Shown: positions 1 to 7,400, counted from the first letter of the stretch. The stretch: DNA of 9,727 nucleotides from Caldifarciminota bacterium UBA3073 (GCA_002366725.1 DFBT01000089.1:1-9727), one strand, 5' to 3'. The notes: generated by a model from the sequence alone, not told the origin. Numbers and translations are program-made.

Positions 1-63
1 TTGCGAAGCAAATTTTTCTTGATTGCATAGGAAATTATACACTAAGTCATAGTCTCGAGTATG

Positions 64-131
64 TGTCAGATGGAGGTTGCTTCGGGGGTTGCTTCGGCTT
101 CGCCTCGCAATGACATCCCTCGCAATGACAT
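64..131. repeat. REP-like dispersed repeat (TTGCTTCGG / CTCGCAATGACA type)
   Basis: GGTTGCTTCGG occurs twice in tandem (75-85 and 87-97), followed by CCTCGCAATGACAT twice (103-116 and 118-131). TGTCA at 64-68 is the inverse of the TGACA ends. Positions 89-110 can fold as a hairpin (TTGC, then GGC, closing on GCC and GCAA). On the minus strand this reads TGTCATTGCGAGG...CGAAGCAA, a short interspersed repeat I recognise from many bacterial genomes and metagenome bins. No protein-coding signal fits here. Whether it is mobile cannot be judged from one copy. Confidence 0.55.
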
Positions 132-176
132 TACTCCTTGCAACCACAATAATAAAGAAATCATGGGTAATCAGCG

Positions 177-210
177 TTCACCCCGCACCTATGCATAGGT
201 GCGGGGTGAA
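177..210. repeat. Perfect 34-nt palindrome
   Basis: The half-site TTCACCCCGCACCTATG (177-193) is followed directly by its exact reverse complement (194-210), with the centre inside ATGCAT. The palindrome is perfect over 17 + 17 bases with no loop. It is GC-rich in an AT-rich intergenic region and has no T-run after it, so it is not a standard intrinsic terminator. It could be a binding site for a dimeric protein, a cruciform or REP-type element, or the end of a decayed mobile element. Confidence 0.8.
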
Positions 211-213
211 TCT

Positions 214-290
214 GTCCCGCTTTCTTCGGGATCTCCCGCATATTGCGGGACCTCTGCAAAAGGCGACGGCCGCCAAAGGCGGGACGTCCA
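214..290. repeat. Cluster of GC-rich inverted repeats
   Basis: Several short stems are packed together: TCCCG/CGGGA (215-219 with 227-231), TCCCGCA/TGCGGGA with a 3-nt loop (234-240 with 244-250), GGCG/CGCC (262-265 with 271-274), CCGCC-AAA-GGCGG (270-282) and the palindrome GGACGTCC (282-289). GTCCCGC at 214-220 can also pair with GCGGGAC at 245-251 or 279-285, so alternative folds compete. Eight T residues follow at 292-299, so this may act as a weak terminator for transcription entering from the left. The 9-nt spacer between the last stem and the T-run argues against a textbook terminator. Confidence 0.5.
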
Positions 291-300
291 ATTTTTTTTC

Positions 301-329
301 TTGACTTTCTCGCCATTTTATATTATAAT
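301..329 (+). promoter_or_regulatory. Sigma70-type promoter for the helicase gene
   Basis: TTGACT (301-306) and a perfect TATAAT (324-329) are separated by exactly 17 bases. A T-tract (292-299) lies directly upstream. Transcription would start near 336 and leave a leader of about 130 nt before the helicase start codon at 466. Confidence 0.75.
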
Positions 330-465
330 TAAAGTAGTAAGTAGGATTGATACTTTCAGAATTTGCATGCCGCGGTCAAACGAACGAGTCGACAAAAAGG
401 GCGATGCGGTTAAAATAGTTTTAAATGTTTTATAATGGATAATTTAGAAATGGAGGGTGAGTAAT
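330..465 (+). other. Untranslated leader of the helicase mRNA
   Basis: About 135 bases between the promoter and the start codon contain no convincing gene. AAAGTA (331-336) can pair with TACTTT (351-356) across a 14-nt loop. A second TATAAT lies at 431-436 but has no good -35 hexamer at the right distance. Long leaders are common on cold-shock DEAD-box helicase genes, but I see no recognisable cold-box or riboswitch. Confidence 0.35.
452..457 (+). promoter_or_regulatory. Shine-Dalgarno site deciding the helicase start
   Basis: GGAGGG at 452-457 lies 8 nt upstream of ATG 466. The alternative in-frame GTG at 457 overlaps this site and has no good ribosome site of its own, so ATG 466 is the better start. 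Confidence 0.7.
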
Positions 466-2007
466 ATGGAAAAATTATATAAATTTAGGAAGCTCGGCTT
501 GTCGGAAAGCGCACTGCAGGCATTGAAGAGAATGGGGTTTGAAGAGCCAACCCCGATTCAGGAAAAGGTCATCCCAATTCTTTTGAAAGGAAAGGGAAAT
601 ATTATAGGACGTGCCCAAACGGGAATGGGAAAAACCGCGGCATTTGGACTGCCGCTGATTGAAAAGATAAAAGAAGATTCAAAAGATATCCAGGCACTTA
701 TTCTCGTTCCAACCAGAGAATTGGCCGTACAAGTTTTGAGAGAGATGAACTCTCTGAAGGGGGAGAAAGAGGTACAGATAGTATGCATATACGGTGGCCA
801 ATCAATGGAACAGCAGCTCAGAAGGTTGAAGGGGGGTATGGATATAGTGGTGGGAACTCCAGAGAGGATATTAGATCATATTAATAGAAAAAGTTTAAAC
901 TTCAAAAAAATATCATATATGGTTCTGGATGAAGCAGATGAAATGTTGAATATGGGGTTTATAAACGATGTGGAAGAGATTTTAAAAAGTACCAACGCCA
1001 AAAAAAGAATGCTACTCTTTTCTGCCACGATGCCGGCAAGAATCTTAAGTTTGGCGGCAAGATATATGGGAAAACATAAGACTATGACGGTTAAAAGAAA
1101 GCGGTTTACCGAAGATTTAAAGAATCAAATCTACTTTGAAGTGAATGCCGCAGATAAATTTGAAGCATTATGCAGGATCATAGATGATGAGGACGAATTC
1201 TATGGACTGATATTTTGCAGAACGAGGGTTGATGTGGACAGTATCACACGGAAACTCATTGATAGGGGGTACGATGCGGATGCGATACATGGAGATGTAT
1301 CTCAATATCAGAGAGAAAGAATATTGGATGAATTTAAAAAGAAGAGAATAAATATTCTGATTGCCACTGATGTCGGTGCAGGGGATATACATATTGAGAA
1401 CTTAACACATGTAATGAGTTACTCTTTACCACGGGATTCCGAACCTTATATAAATAGACTGGGAAAGGAAACAACAGCTATAACTTTTGTCACGCCCATA
1501 GAATATAGAAAACTTATTTTCGCACAAAGAGCCGCAAGAGGTGATATTCAAAAAGAAAAACTCCCCGAGGTAAAGGATTTAATGAAGCTAAAAAAATCGA
1601 GGATAAAAGCTAAGATCATAGAGGTCATTAAGTCAGAGGATTATGGCAAATACCTTGAGCTGGCACAAGAGATGTTGAAAAGGAGAAAGGCAGAAAAAGT
1701 TCTGGCAGCCCTTATAAAATATTCTCTCCACGATGAACTGGGTGAGAGAGGTTATACCGAAGCCACAGATGTCACTGTTGATAAAAAAGGGAAGACACGG
1801 TTATTTATGGCGCTGGGAAAAGCGGACGGTCTTACTCTCAAAAAATTGGTGAATTCAATAAAGAAGGCGACTAAAGTCGATGTAAAAAAAATAGAAGATG
1901 TTGAAATATTTGATAAATTTTCTTTTATAACAGCACCTTTTTTGGAAGCAGAAGTTATCCTGAAAAGTTTTAGAAGAAAAAAGGGGAAGAAAAGACCAAT
2001 TAGATGA
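466..2007 (+). CDS. DEAD-box RNA helicase (DeaD/CsdA-DbpA-like) with degenerate motifs V and VI
   Basis: Cytoplasmic DEAD-box protein of 513 aa from ATG 466 (516 from GTG 457). Visible motifs: Q-motif GFEEPTPIQ (24-32), Walker A AQTGMGKT (50-57, usually AQTGTGKT), PTREL (82-86), TPER (usually TPGR), DEAD (155-158), SAT (186-188) and FCRT (250-253). A DbpA-type RNA-binding fold covers about 442-508 (RLFMALGKADGLT...IFDKFSFI), with a basic tail. Family members use ATP to unwind short RNA duplexes in ribosome assembly and mRNA turnover. The oddity is in the second RecA domain. Motif V reads ATDVGAGDIHI (300-310) where ATDVAARGIDV is expected. Motif VI reads YINRLGKE (328-335) where YxHRxGRTGRAGKE is expected, so about six residues are missing, including the arginines that contact ATP. 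The frame is otherwise uninterrupted. ATPase activity is therefore doubtful, and an RNA-binding or regulatory role, or early decay, is possible. Confidence 0.9.
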   Translation: MEKLYKFRKLGLSESALQALKRMGFEEPTPIQEKVIPILLKGKGNIIGRAQTGMGKTAAFGLPLIEKIKEDSKDIQALILVPTRELAVQVLREMNSLKGEKEVQIVCIYGGQSMEQQLRRLKGGMDIVVGTPERILDHINRKSLNFKKISYMVLDEADEMLNMGFINDVEEILKSTNAKKRMLLFSATMPARILSLAARYMGKHKTMTVKRKRFTEDLKNQIYFEVNAADKFEALCRIIDDEDEFYGLIFCRTRVDVDSITRKLIDRGYDADAIHGDVSQYQRERILDEFKKKRINILIATDVGAGDIHIENLTHVMSYSLPRDSEPYINRLGKETTAITFVTPIEYRKLIFAQRAARGDIQKEKLPEVKDLMKLKKSRIKAKIIEVIKSEDYGKYLELAQEMLKRRKAEKVLAALIKYSLHDELGERGYTEATDVTVDKKGKTRLFMALGKADGLTLKKLVNSIKKATKVDVKKIEDVEIFDKFSFITAPFLEAEVILKSFRRKKGKKRPIR

Positions 2008-2015
2008 GGAGGTGA
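2008..2015 (+). promoter_or_regulatory. Strong Shine-Dalgarno site of the FKBP gene
   Basis: GGAGGTGA begins directly after the helicase stop codon (2005-2007) and ends 5 nt before ATG 2021. The tight packing supports translation from a shared mRNA. Confidence 0.75.
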
Positions 2016-2020
2016 TTTAG

Positions 2021-2455
2021 ATGAATTTGAGAAGTCTCAATGCCGTTTTCTACTTCACGGCAATTTCGCTTGTGTTCGTGATGGTTGGATGCGCATCAGA
2101 GAAGAAAATTGGAAAAACGGTTATGACGCTATCGGGGTTGAAGTACATAGATCTCGTGGTGGGTACAGGTCCGGCACCCAAGATTGGAGCACGGGTGTCT
2201 GTGCACTACACTGGCTGGCTTGAGGACGGTACGAAATTTGACAGTTCAAGAGACCGCGGTGTGCCTTTCAGCTTTGTTCTGGGGCGTGGAGAGGTTATCA
2301 AAGGTTGGGACGAAGGTATTGCCTCTATGAGAGTGGGTGGCAAGCGCAGACTTATTATTCCACCCGAGCTTGGCTATGGGCAACGCGGAGCCGGCAATAT
2401 CATCCCTCCAAATGCTACGCTGATTTTCGAGGTGGAATTGCTCAAGATCATGTAA
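2021..2455 (+). CDS. FKBP-type peptidyl-prolyl cis-trans isomerase, probable lipoprotein
   Basis: A 144-aa protein with an N-terminal export signal and one FKBP domain. Residues 5-23 are hydrophobic and end in VMVGC, so Cys24 is a likely lipidation site, although Met at -3 is not the usual Leu. The FKBP fold spans about 36-144 and keeps the pocket residues: VHYTGWL, KFDSS, FSFVLG, VIKGWDEG, IIPPELGYG and the final FEVELLKI. Members catalyse cis-trans isomerisation of Xaa-Pro bonds and assist folding; the signal places this one in the periplasm or on a membrane surface. Single-domain length is normal. It starts 13 nt after the helicase gene behind a strong ribosome site and is almost certainly co-transcribed with it. 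A functional link between the two is not evident, since they act in different compartments. Confidence 0.92.
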   Translation: MNLRSLNAVFYFTAISLVFVMVGCASEKKIGKTVMTLSGLKYIDLVVGTGPAPKIGARVSVHYTGWLEDGTKFDSSRDRGVPFSFVLGRGEVIKGWDEGIASMRVGGKRRLIIPPELGYGQRGAGNIIPPNATLIFEVELLKIM

Positions 2456-2510
2456 ATGATTTAGTATCTTGACGCCTCACAAGTCTCATAGAAATCCCCG
2501 GCAAGAAAAA

Positions 2511-2516
2511 GGGTGG
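2511..2516 (+). promoter_or_regulatory. Ribosome binding site of the symporter gene
   Basis: GGGTGG (2511-2516) lies 4 nt before ATG 2521. It supports this start, whose product begins MSFLAPVDW directly before the first membrane helix. A TTGACG at 2469-2474 has no matching -10 hexamer, so no separate promoter is called. Confidence 0.5.
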
Positions 2517-2520
2517 GTTT

Positions 2521-4254
2521 ATGAGTTTTTTAGCACCGGTAGATTGGTGTATTATCTTCGGTTACATTGCGTTAATTATCGGCCTGGGGATCTACCTGTC
2601 CAAAAAAGCAACGAAGAATACAGAGAGTTACTTCGTCGCAGGACGCGGTCTGCCCTGGTGGCTATTGGGTACATCTATTGTGGCTACAACTTTTGCTGCA
2701 GATACGCCTTTGGCGGTGAGCGGATTGGTGAGGAGCAAGGGTATCGCGGGCAACTGGTATTGGTGGAGTGGTGCGGCGGCGGGTATGTTGGGTGTTTTTT
2801 TCTACTCCCGTCTCTGGCGAAGGTCAAAAATTATTACAGATACACAGTTTGCAGAATTACGTTATTCCGGTAAATCGGCAAGTGCATTGCGGGGGTTTCG
2901 GGCATTGTACTTCTCGTTAGTTTATAATGCCATAGTTATGGGCTGGGTAATGTTAGCTATGGCGAAGATATTGGGCGGTGTCCTGGGAATACCCAAATGG
3001 CAGGGAGTGGCGTTTTGTTTTGTTGTTGCGGTAATTTATACATCTTTATCTGGTCTTTGGGGTGTGGTAATTACCGACTTTGTAGAATTTTGTACTGCCA
3101 TGTTTACATCGATACTATTGGCTATAATTGCGGTAAGTAAATCGGGTGGTATGGTCAATATTTTGGCGAATTTGAGAACGACTATGGGTGCGGAGAAAGC
3201 TATGAATATAACCGCCATTGTACCTTTGCATTCGGCGTTGTTACCAATCGGGTTTTTCTTTATCTATATCGGACTGCAATGGTGGACTACGGGTAATACA
3301 GACGGCGGATCATACTTTGCTCAACGTATGTTGGCCGCCAAAAATGAGAAACATGCACGGTTGGGGTTTCTCTGGGGTAATATCGCTCATTATTGCCTTC
3401 GCACCTGGCCCTGGATAGTGGTGGGATTGGTGGCGATAGTTGCTTTTCCTCATCTTGAAGACCCTGAGATGGGATACATTAAAGTGATGTTAAAATTTTT
3501 GCCCGCAGGTTTACTGGGTTTGGCTTTAGCTGGCTTTTTAGCGGCATTCTTATCAACCATCGATACTCAACTTAACTGGGGCGCCTCATATTTGATCAAC
3601 GATTTTTATCGCCGATTCCTGGTAAAAAATGCATCCGAGAGACATTATATAAGGGCGTCGATCATTGCTACCTTGATTATTGCCGCCATAGGCGCATTGG
3701 TAACATTTATGATGACTTCAATTTACGGTGCCTGGACAATTATAACTTCAATTAATGCAGGTATCGGTTTGGTTTATCTCTTACGCTGGTACTGGTGGAG
3801 AATTAATGCCTGGAGCGAAATTTCTGCCATCACGACTTCGGTAATAATGAGTGCCTATTTGGCAATATTCACAACGATAAAGTTCCCTCAGACTTTACTA
3901 TACATTATCCCAGTCTCGGTCGGGGTATGGGTAACAGTAACTCTACTCACCCCACCCGCAAGTAATAAAAAATTGATAACTTTTTATAAACTCGTCCGCC
4001 CGGGAGGACCGGGGTGGAAACGAATACGCGCTCAGATACCCGGCACAGAAAAAGACCGTATCGGCTGGAGTAATCTCAAGGGATTTATTGCGGCAGTGAT
4101 CGCCACATACTCGACGTTGATCGGTGTGGGGAAAATAATTTTGGGACAGGCATTGCCGGGGATATTATTGCTCTGTATTACAGGAGTGATGGGGTATTTA
4201 ATTTACCGTGTTTTCACAGAGACCGGGAAGATCACACCCGCCCCATTGGGATAA
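2521..4254 (+). CDS. Sodium:solute symporter (SSS/SLC5 family)
   Basis: A 577-aa inner-membrane secondary transporter that should couple inward Na+ flow to uptake of an organic solute. Family features in order: helix 1 with GLGIYLSKKATKNTESYFVAGR (about 20-42), the unwound second helix region WWLLGTSIVATTFAADTPL (about 46-64), LSGLWGVVITDFVEF near 175-190, WWTTGNTDGGSYFAQRMLAA near 256-275, and AAFLSTIDTQLNWG (341-354), which matches the helix 8 Na2-site segment with adjacent Ser345-Thr346. Further hydrophobic helices continue to the C terminus; the last covers about 520-568. The total length and roughly 13 to 14 helices are normal for the family. The substrate (sugar, amino acid, nucleoside or other) cannot be read from these residues. 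The gene starts 65 nt after the FKBP gene on the same strand and may be on the same transcript, but its job appears unrelated. Confidence 0.9.
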   Translation: MSFLAPVDWCIIFGYIALIIGLGIYLSKKATKNTESYFVAGRGLPWWLLGTSIVATTFAADTPLAVSGLVRSKGIAGNWYWWSGAAAGMLGVFFYSRLWRRSKIITDTQFAELRYSGKSASALRGFRALYFSLVYNAIVMGWVMLAMAKILGGVLGIPKWQGVAFCFVVAVIYTSLSGLWGVVITDFVEFCTAMFTSILLAIIAVSKSGGMVNILANLRTTMGAEKAMNITAIVPLHSALLPIGFFFIYIGLQWWTTGNTDGGSYFAQRMLAAKNEKHARLGFLWGNIAHYCLRTWPWIVVGLVAIVAFPHLEDPEMGYIKVMLKFLPAGLLGLALAGFLAAFLSTIDTQLNWGASYLINDFYRRFLVKNASERHYIRASIIATLIIAAIGALVTFMMTSIYGAWTIITSINAGIGLVYLLRWYWWRINAWSEISAITTSVIMSAYLAIFTTIKFPQTLLYIIPVSVGVWVTVTLLTPPASNKKLITFYKLVRPGGPGWKRIRAQIPGTEKDRIGWSNLKGFIAAVIATYSTLIGVGKIILGQALPGILLLCITGVMGYLIYRVFTETGKITPAPLG

Positions 4255-4275
4255 ATAACAATGTGATAGAAATTT

Positions 4276-4304
4276 TTGTATTTTATGGAGAATGACCCTA
4301 TAAA
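4276..4304 (+). promoter_or_regulatory. Possible promoter for the CapA-type gene
   Basis: TTGTAT (4276-4281) and TATAAA (4299-4304) are separated by 17 bases in the 104-nt gap after the symporter gene. The -10 hexamer is good, but the -35 hexamer matches consensus only in TTG. The ribosome site of the next gene is weak: GGAAG at 4346-4350, 8 nt before ATG 4359. Confidence 0.4.
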
Positions 4305-4358
4305 TGCAATCTATTTACTTCAGACCCATTGTAGAGCCCTTTAACGGAAGTCAACCTC

Positions 4359-7300
4359 ATGAGACCCAACTTTTTTTTGCTGTCGGCGTTAATTCCTATT
4401 CTTCTCTTATCAGAGTTGACCCCATGCCTGAAGGATTTTTCTCTAATGCCCGGTAAAAGCTCCAGGGGAAGGGTCATCGAGAACTTCGAGGATGGCGTTG
4501 TGACACTCTCCTCATATAATAACCAAGATCACGAACCGTCAGCCTGGGAGCTCGACAGCGTGAACACCTACGATTCTACCGACTATGCCTTGAGGCTCTT
4601 CGGCAATACCTGGAAGTTGGAGGAGATCGAGCCCTGTTCCCTCAAAGCCGGCGATGTGTGGCAGGTTGCAGCTTATATCGAGGAAGGGGGGGAGATACAG
4701 GGTTTCGGGCTTGTGGATTCGAGCAATGTCTTGCTCTATGCATTTGCCGGAAGCGACCTTCTGGACCCCGATGAGTGGGTCACGGTCTATCAGGGAGCAT
4801 TCTCCCGGGAAAGGTGGCATATCTATCTTCTTCCGGTGGCACAGGACTTCGAAGATTGGTTTGGATACCTTCCCGTTATAACCGGACTGGTCTATATAAA
4901 CGATCGGGACTTTACAGAGCAGGGTGTAACCATCTTTGACGAGATCTTTGATGTTACAGAGGATCTGCCCGTCCCCCCTGAGGTTGAAATCCAGTACACA
5001 ATGGGAAGTCCAAAGCGTAATGCCGACGACAAGTTGGTTGTCAATGTGCAGTTCTATGCCGTGGTTTTCGACCCGGACAGCGATACTCTTTACTTCTACT
5101 GGGACTTCGGTGATAGTTCTACCAGCACCCAGCAAAATCCATCTCACGAGTTTTTGGTTCTCGATGACCATCCATACACCGTTCGGTTGGAGGTGGTCGA
5201 TACAGACGGAATGTGGGGAAGAGATACCTGCAGGATAGATGTGGACCCGGGCCCCACCAGCTTTCCGCTGACGATGAACTTCGTTGGAGACATAATGCTT
5301 GCCAGACGTTATGAGCAACCGGGGGGGATCATCCCCACTTACGGAGTTGAATATATCTTTGAGCCCACCCTGGAGATCTACGGAGATGCCGCAGACATAT
5401 CGGTCTGTAACTTAGAATGTCCCCTCACCGATGAAGGTGTGCCTCATCCCACCAAGCCCATTATATTCCGAAGCAGTCCAGAAAATGTCGCCGGTTTGGT
5501 TTATGCGGGGGTCGATGTGGTGAGCCTCGCAAACAACCATATTATAGACTACGGCATGAGGGGTATGGAGGAGACCCAGGAGGTATTGGAGGCCGAGAAC
5601 ATCCTCTTCTCCGGGGCGGGTATTAACTCCTACTTCGCCCTCCAGCCCGTGTTTCTATCGAGAGACGGGGTGAACATCGCCTTCGTTTCTCTCTGCAATC
5701 GAACAGGACAATACGATAACTACCAACCGTTCTTGAATGCGGGCTACAACAAACCGGGATTTGGATACCTGACCGAGCACAACCTCGCCCGGTGTATAGA
5801 ATACGCAACGGGACTGGCTGATTTGGTTGTGGTCGAACTACACAGCGGCACAGAGTACAGCACTACCCCACCTATCAGGCTGGATGGATTGGATCCGTGC
5901 GACCCCGATGTAATTCGTTTTCCCACCAAACCCTCAATGTCAGACAGGGAGTTGAGGTGGGAGGCGATAGACTTGGGTGCCGATGTCGTTATTAATCATC
6001 ATCCCCATGTCCTCCAAGGATTCGAGGTCTACAATGGAAAGCTGATTGCCCATTCCCTCGGTGACTTCACTTTCGATCTGAATTATCCAGAAACCTACCC
6101 GTCCGTTGTCTTGAACTCCAGTATTGACTCAGATAGATTTCATTCCTTTTCGCTGACACCAGTCTTTATAGATGACTACATACCCCGCCCTGCCACCGGA
6201 GAACTCGGCTGTCACATCTTAGACCGGCTGGCGGACTATTCTCGTGAATTGGGAACATTGGTCACGGTGATTCCCGACAGCCTTGTGGCTTATGTCATCC
6301 TGGATAGCCTGTCCGTAGAAACCCGGATAACGGTTTCAGAAGGTGCATCCGCATTGAAAGAGATAGACGGTCATTGGGTTTCAGAGCCGATAGCACTCTC
6401 GGGGAATGGTAGTGTATCGTCGGTAACCTCCATCGCCGGCGGTTCTGCACGGGAAGTCCGCGCAGGAAGGGAGGTCCTCTGGTTCGGAAATTTTGAGGAC
6501 GAGGGGGCGACAATGTGGAACCTGAACAGCTCCGACGAGTGGCTTGAGGATACGCTCGCCCACACCGGCGAACGATGTCTCTGCCTGAGAAGATATAATA
6601 CCAGCGGTGACAATGTGGTAACCGACCTGGAGGGACGGCTGCCCTGTGACCCCGATAAGTCATACACCCTGGGCGGCTGGGTCAGGACAGAGGACGCAAA
6701 CGATGCCACCATCCAGGTCAGGTTCTATCGCCACCGGTACTCGGGTGAGCACCTGAGCCAGGAGGATGTGGGTGTCCTTGTGGACGGCGATACGGAATGG
6801 ACATTCTATCAAAGAGAACTGCCGGTGCCGAGTCTGGCGTCCTACTTCAATGTCCGCAGCAGCAACGACATCCCCGACAGCGCAGTGAGCTACGCCTGGT
6901 TCGATGATGTGATAATTATCGAGTGGGAAGATTGGAAGCCCGCAGCCCTGCTCTTACAGATTCCACATCCCAACAACTTCCGCTTCCTGCAGGTAAGGTC
7001 TGCATCGCATGCCGACAGTGTCTTTGTTGAGTATGAGGAGACCTGTTACGACAGAATCCCAACTCGAGTTGACAGGCACGATGATACAGAACTATCGTCG
7101 GCATTCTTCCTCTTTCAGAACTATCCAAATCCGTTCAGTTCGTTGACCGTGATTCGTTATTCGTGTCAGCGTCTATCGAAAGGCTCACTCAAGATCTACG
7201 ATATATCCGGTAGATTGGTGAAGACACTGATAGACGGAGAAATTGAGGGAGGGTGTCACAGGGCAAGATGGAATGGGAAAGACAATAAAGGCAATGAGGT

Positions 7301-7385
7301 GGCAAGTGGAGTTTATTTTGTGAGACTGGTGGCGGGAGATAATTCCACATCGAGGAAATTGGTGAGATTGGGGTCAGGTCTTTAA
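4359..7385 (+). CDS. Secreted CapA-family (PGA_cap) protein with PKD, jelly-roll-like and type A sorting domains
   Basis: A 1008-aa modular exported protein. Order: signal peptide (about 1-24); a beta-rich module (about 38-200); a PKD domain (about 205-300, YWDFGDSSTSTQQNP); a CapA/PgsA metallophosphoesterase-like domain (about 305-610) with FVGDIMLA (308-315), NLECPLT (351-357), LANNHIID (390-397), ELHSGTEY (493-500), NHHPHVLQG (546-554) and SLGDFTFD (566-573); a linker; a carbohydrate-binding-like jelly-roll module starting near 703 (WFGNFEDEGATMWN); and a C-terminal sorting domain (about 915-1008, FQNYPNPF, IYDISGRLV, GVYFVRL). The CapA fold resembles calcineurin-type phosphoesterases and is linked to poly-gamma-glutamate or capsule formation. 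The Asp, Asn and His motifs look intact, but the substrate is unknown. The sorting domain implies export to the cell surface by a type IX-like route. The gene is clearly more GC-rich than its neighbours. Its last codons (GSGL-stop) lie inside a transposon-derived repeat. Confidence 0.87.
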   Translation: MRPNFFLLSALIPILLLSELTPCLKDFSLMPGKSSRGRVIENFEDGVVTLSSYNNQDHEPSAWELDSVNTYDSTDYALRLFGNTWKLEEIEPCSLKAGDVWQVAAYIEEGGEIQGFGLVDSSNVLLYAFAGSDLLDPDEWVTVYQGAFSRERWHIYLLPVAQDFEDWFGYLPVITGLVYINDRDFTEQGVTIFDEIFDVTEDLPVPPEVEIQYTMGSPKRNADDKLVVNVQFYAVVFDPDSDTLYFYWDFGDSSTSTQQNPSHEFLVLDDHPYTVRLEVVDTDGMWGRDTCRIDVDPGPTSFPLTMNFVGDIMLARRYEQPGGIIPTYGVEYIFEPTLEIYGDAADISVCNLECPLTDEGVPHPTKPIIFRSSPENVAGLVYAGVDVVSLANNHIIDYGMRGMEETQEVLEAENILFSGAGINSYFALQPVFLSRDGVNIAFVSLCNRTGQYDNYQPFLNAGYNKPGFGYLTEHNLARCIEYATGLADLVVVELHSGTEYSTTPPIRLDGLDPCDPDVIRFPTKPSMSDRELRWEAIDLGADVVINHHPHVLQGFEVYNGKLIAHSLGDFTFDLNYPETYPSVVLNSSIDSDRFHSFSLTPVFIDDYIPRPATGELGCHILDRLADYSRELGTLVTVIPDSLVAYVILDSLSVETRITVSEGASALKEIDGHWVSEPIALSGNGSVSSVTSIAGGSAREVRAGREVLWFGNFEDEGATMWNLNSSDEWLEDTLAHTGERCLCLRRYNTSGDNVVTDLEGRLPCDPDKSYTLGGWVRTEDANDATIQVRFYRHRYSGEHLSQEDVGVLVDGDTEWTFYQRELPVPSLASYFNVRSSNDIPDSAVSYAWFDDVIIIEWEDWKPAALLLQIPHPNNFRFLQVRSASHADSVFVEYEETCYDRIPTRVDRHDDTELSSAFFLFQNYPNPFSSLTVIRYSCQRLSKGSLKIYDISGRLVKTLIDGEIEGGCHRARWNGKDNKGNEVASGVYFVRLVAGDNSTSRKLVRLGSGL

Positions 7386-7391
7386 TTTTAA
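7372..7391. repeat. Left terminal inverted repeat, copy A
   Basis: GGTCAGGTCTTTAATTTTAA. It pairs with 7527-7546 with one mismatch, at the ninth base. Confidence 0.8.
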
Positions 7392-7400
7392 ATTTTTTTC

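Noticed and set aside
77..435. Two overlapping open frames of 75 and 78 codons upstream of the helicase.
   Set aside because: They run through the dispersed repeat, the palindrome and the promoter, have no good ribosome site, and their products are low-complexity or hairpin-derived.
2469..2873. A 134-codon + strand frame starting with TTG.
   Set aside because: It overlaps the symporter gene in another frame and has no domain or good ribosome site.
4243..4260. CCCATTGGG at the end of the symporter gene as a terminator.
   Set aside because: The stem is short (four base pairs around a one-base centre), overlaps the final codons and stop region, and is not followed by a T-run.
4539..5318. A 259-codon open frame on the minus strand.
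   Set aside because: It lies entirely within the CapA-type gene, whose domains read clearly on the + strand. High GC content favours long antisense shadows, and the product matches nothing I recognise.
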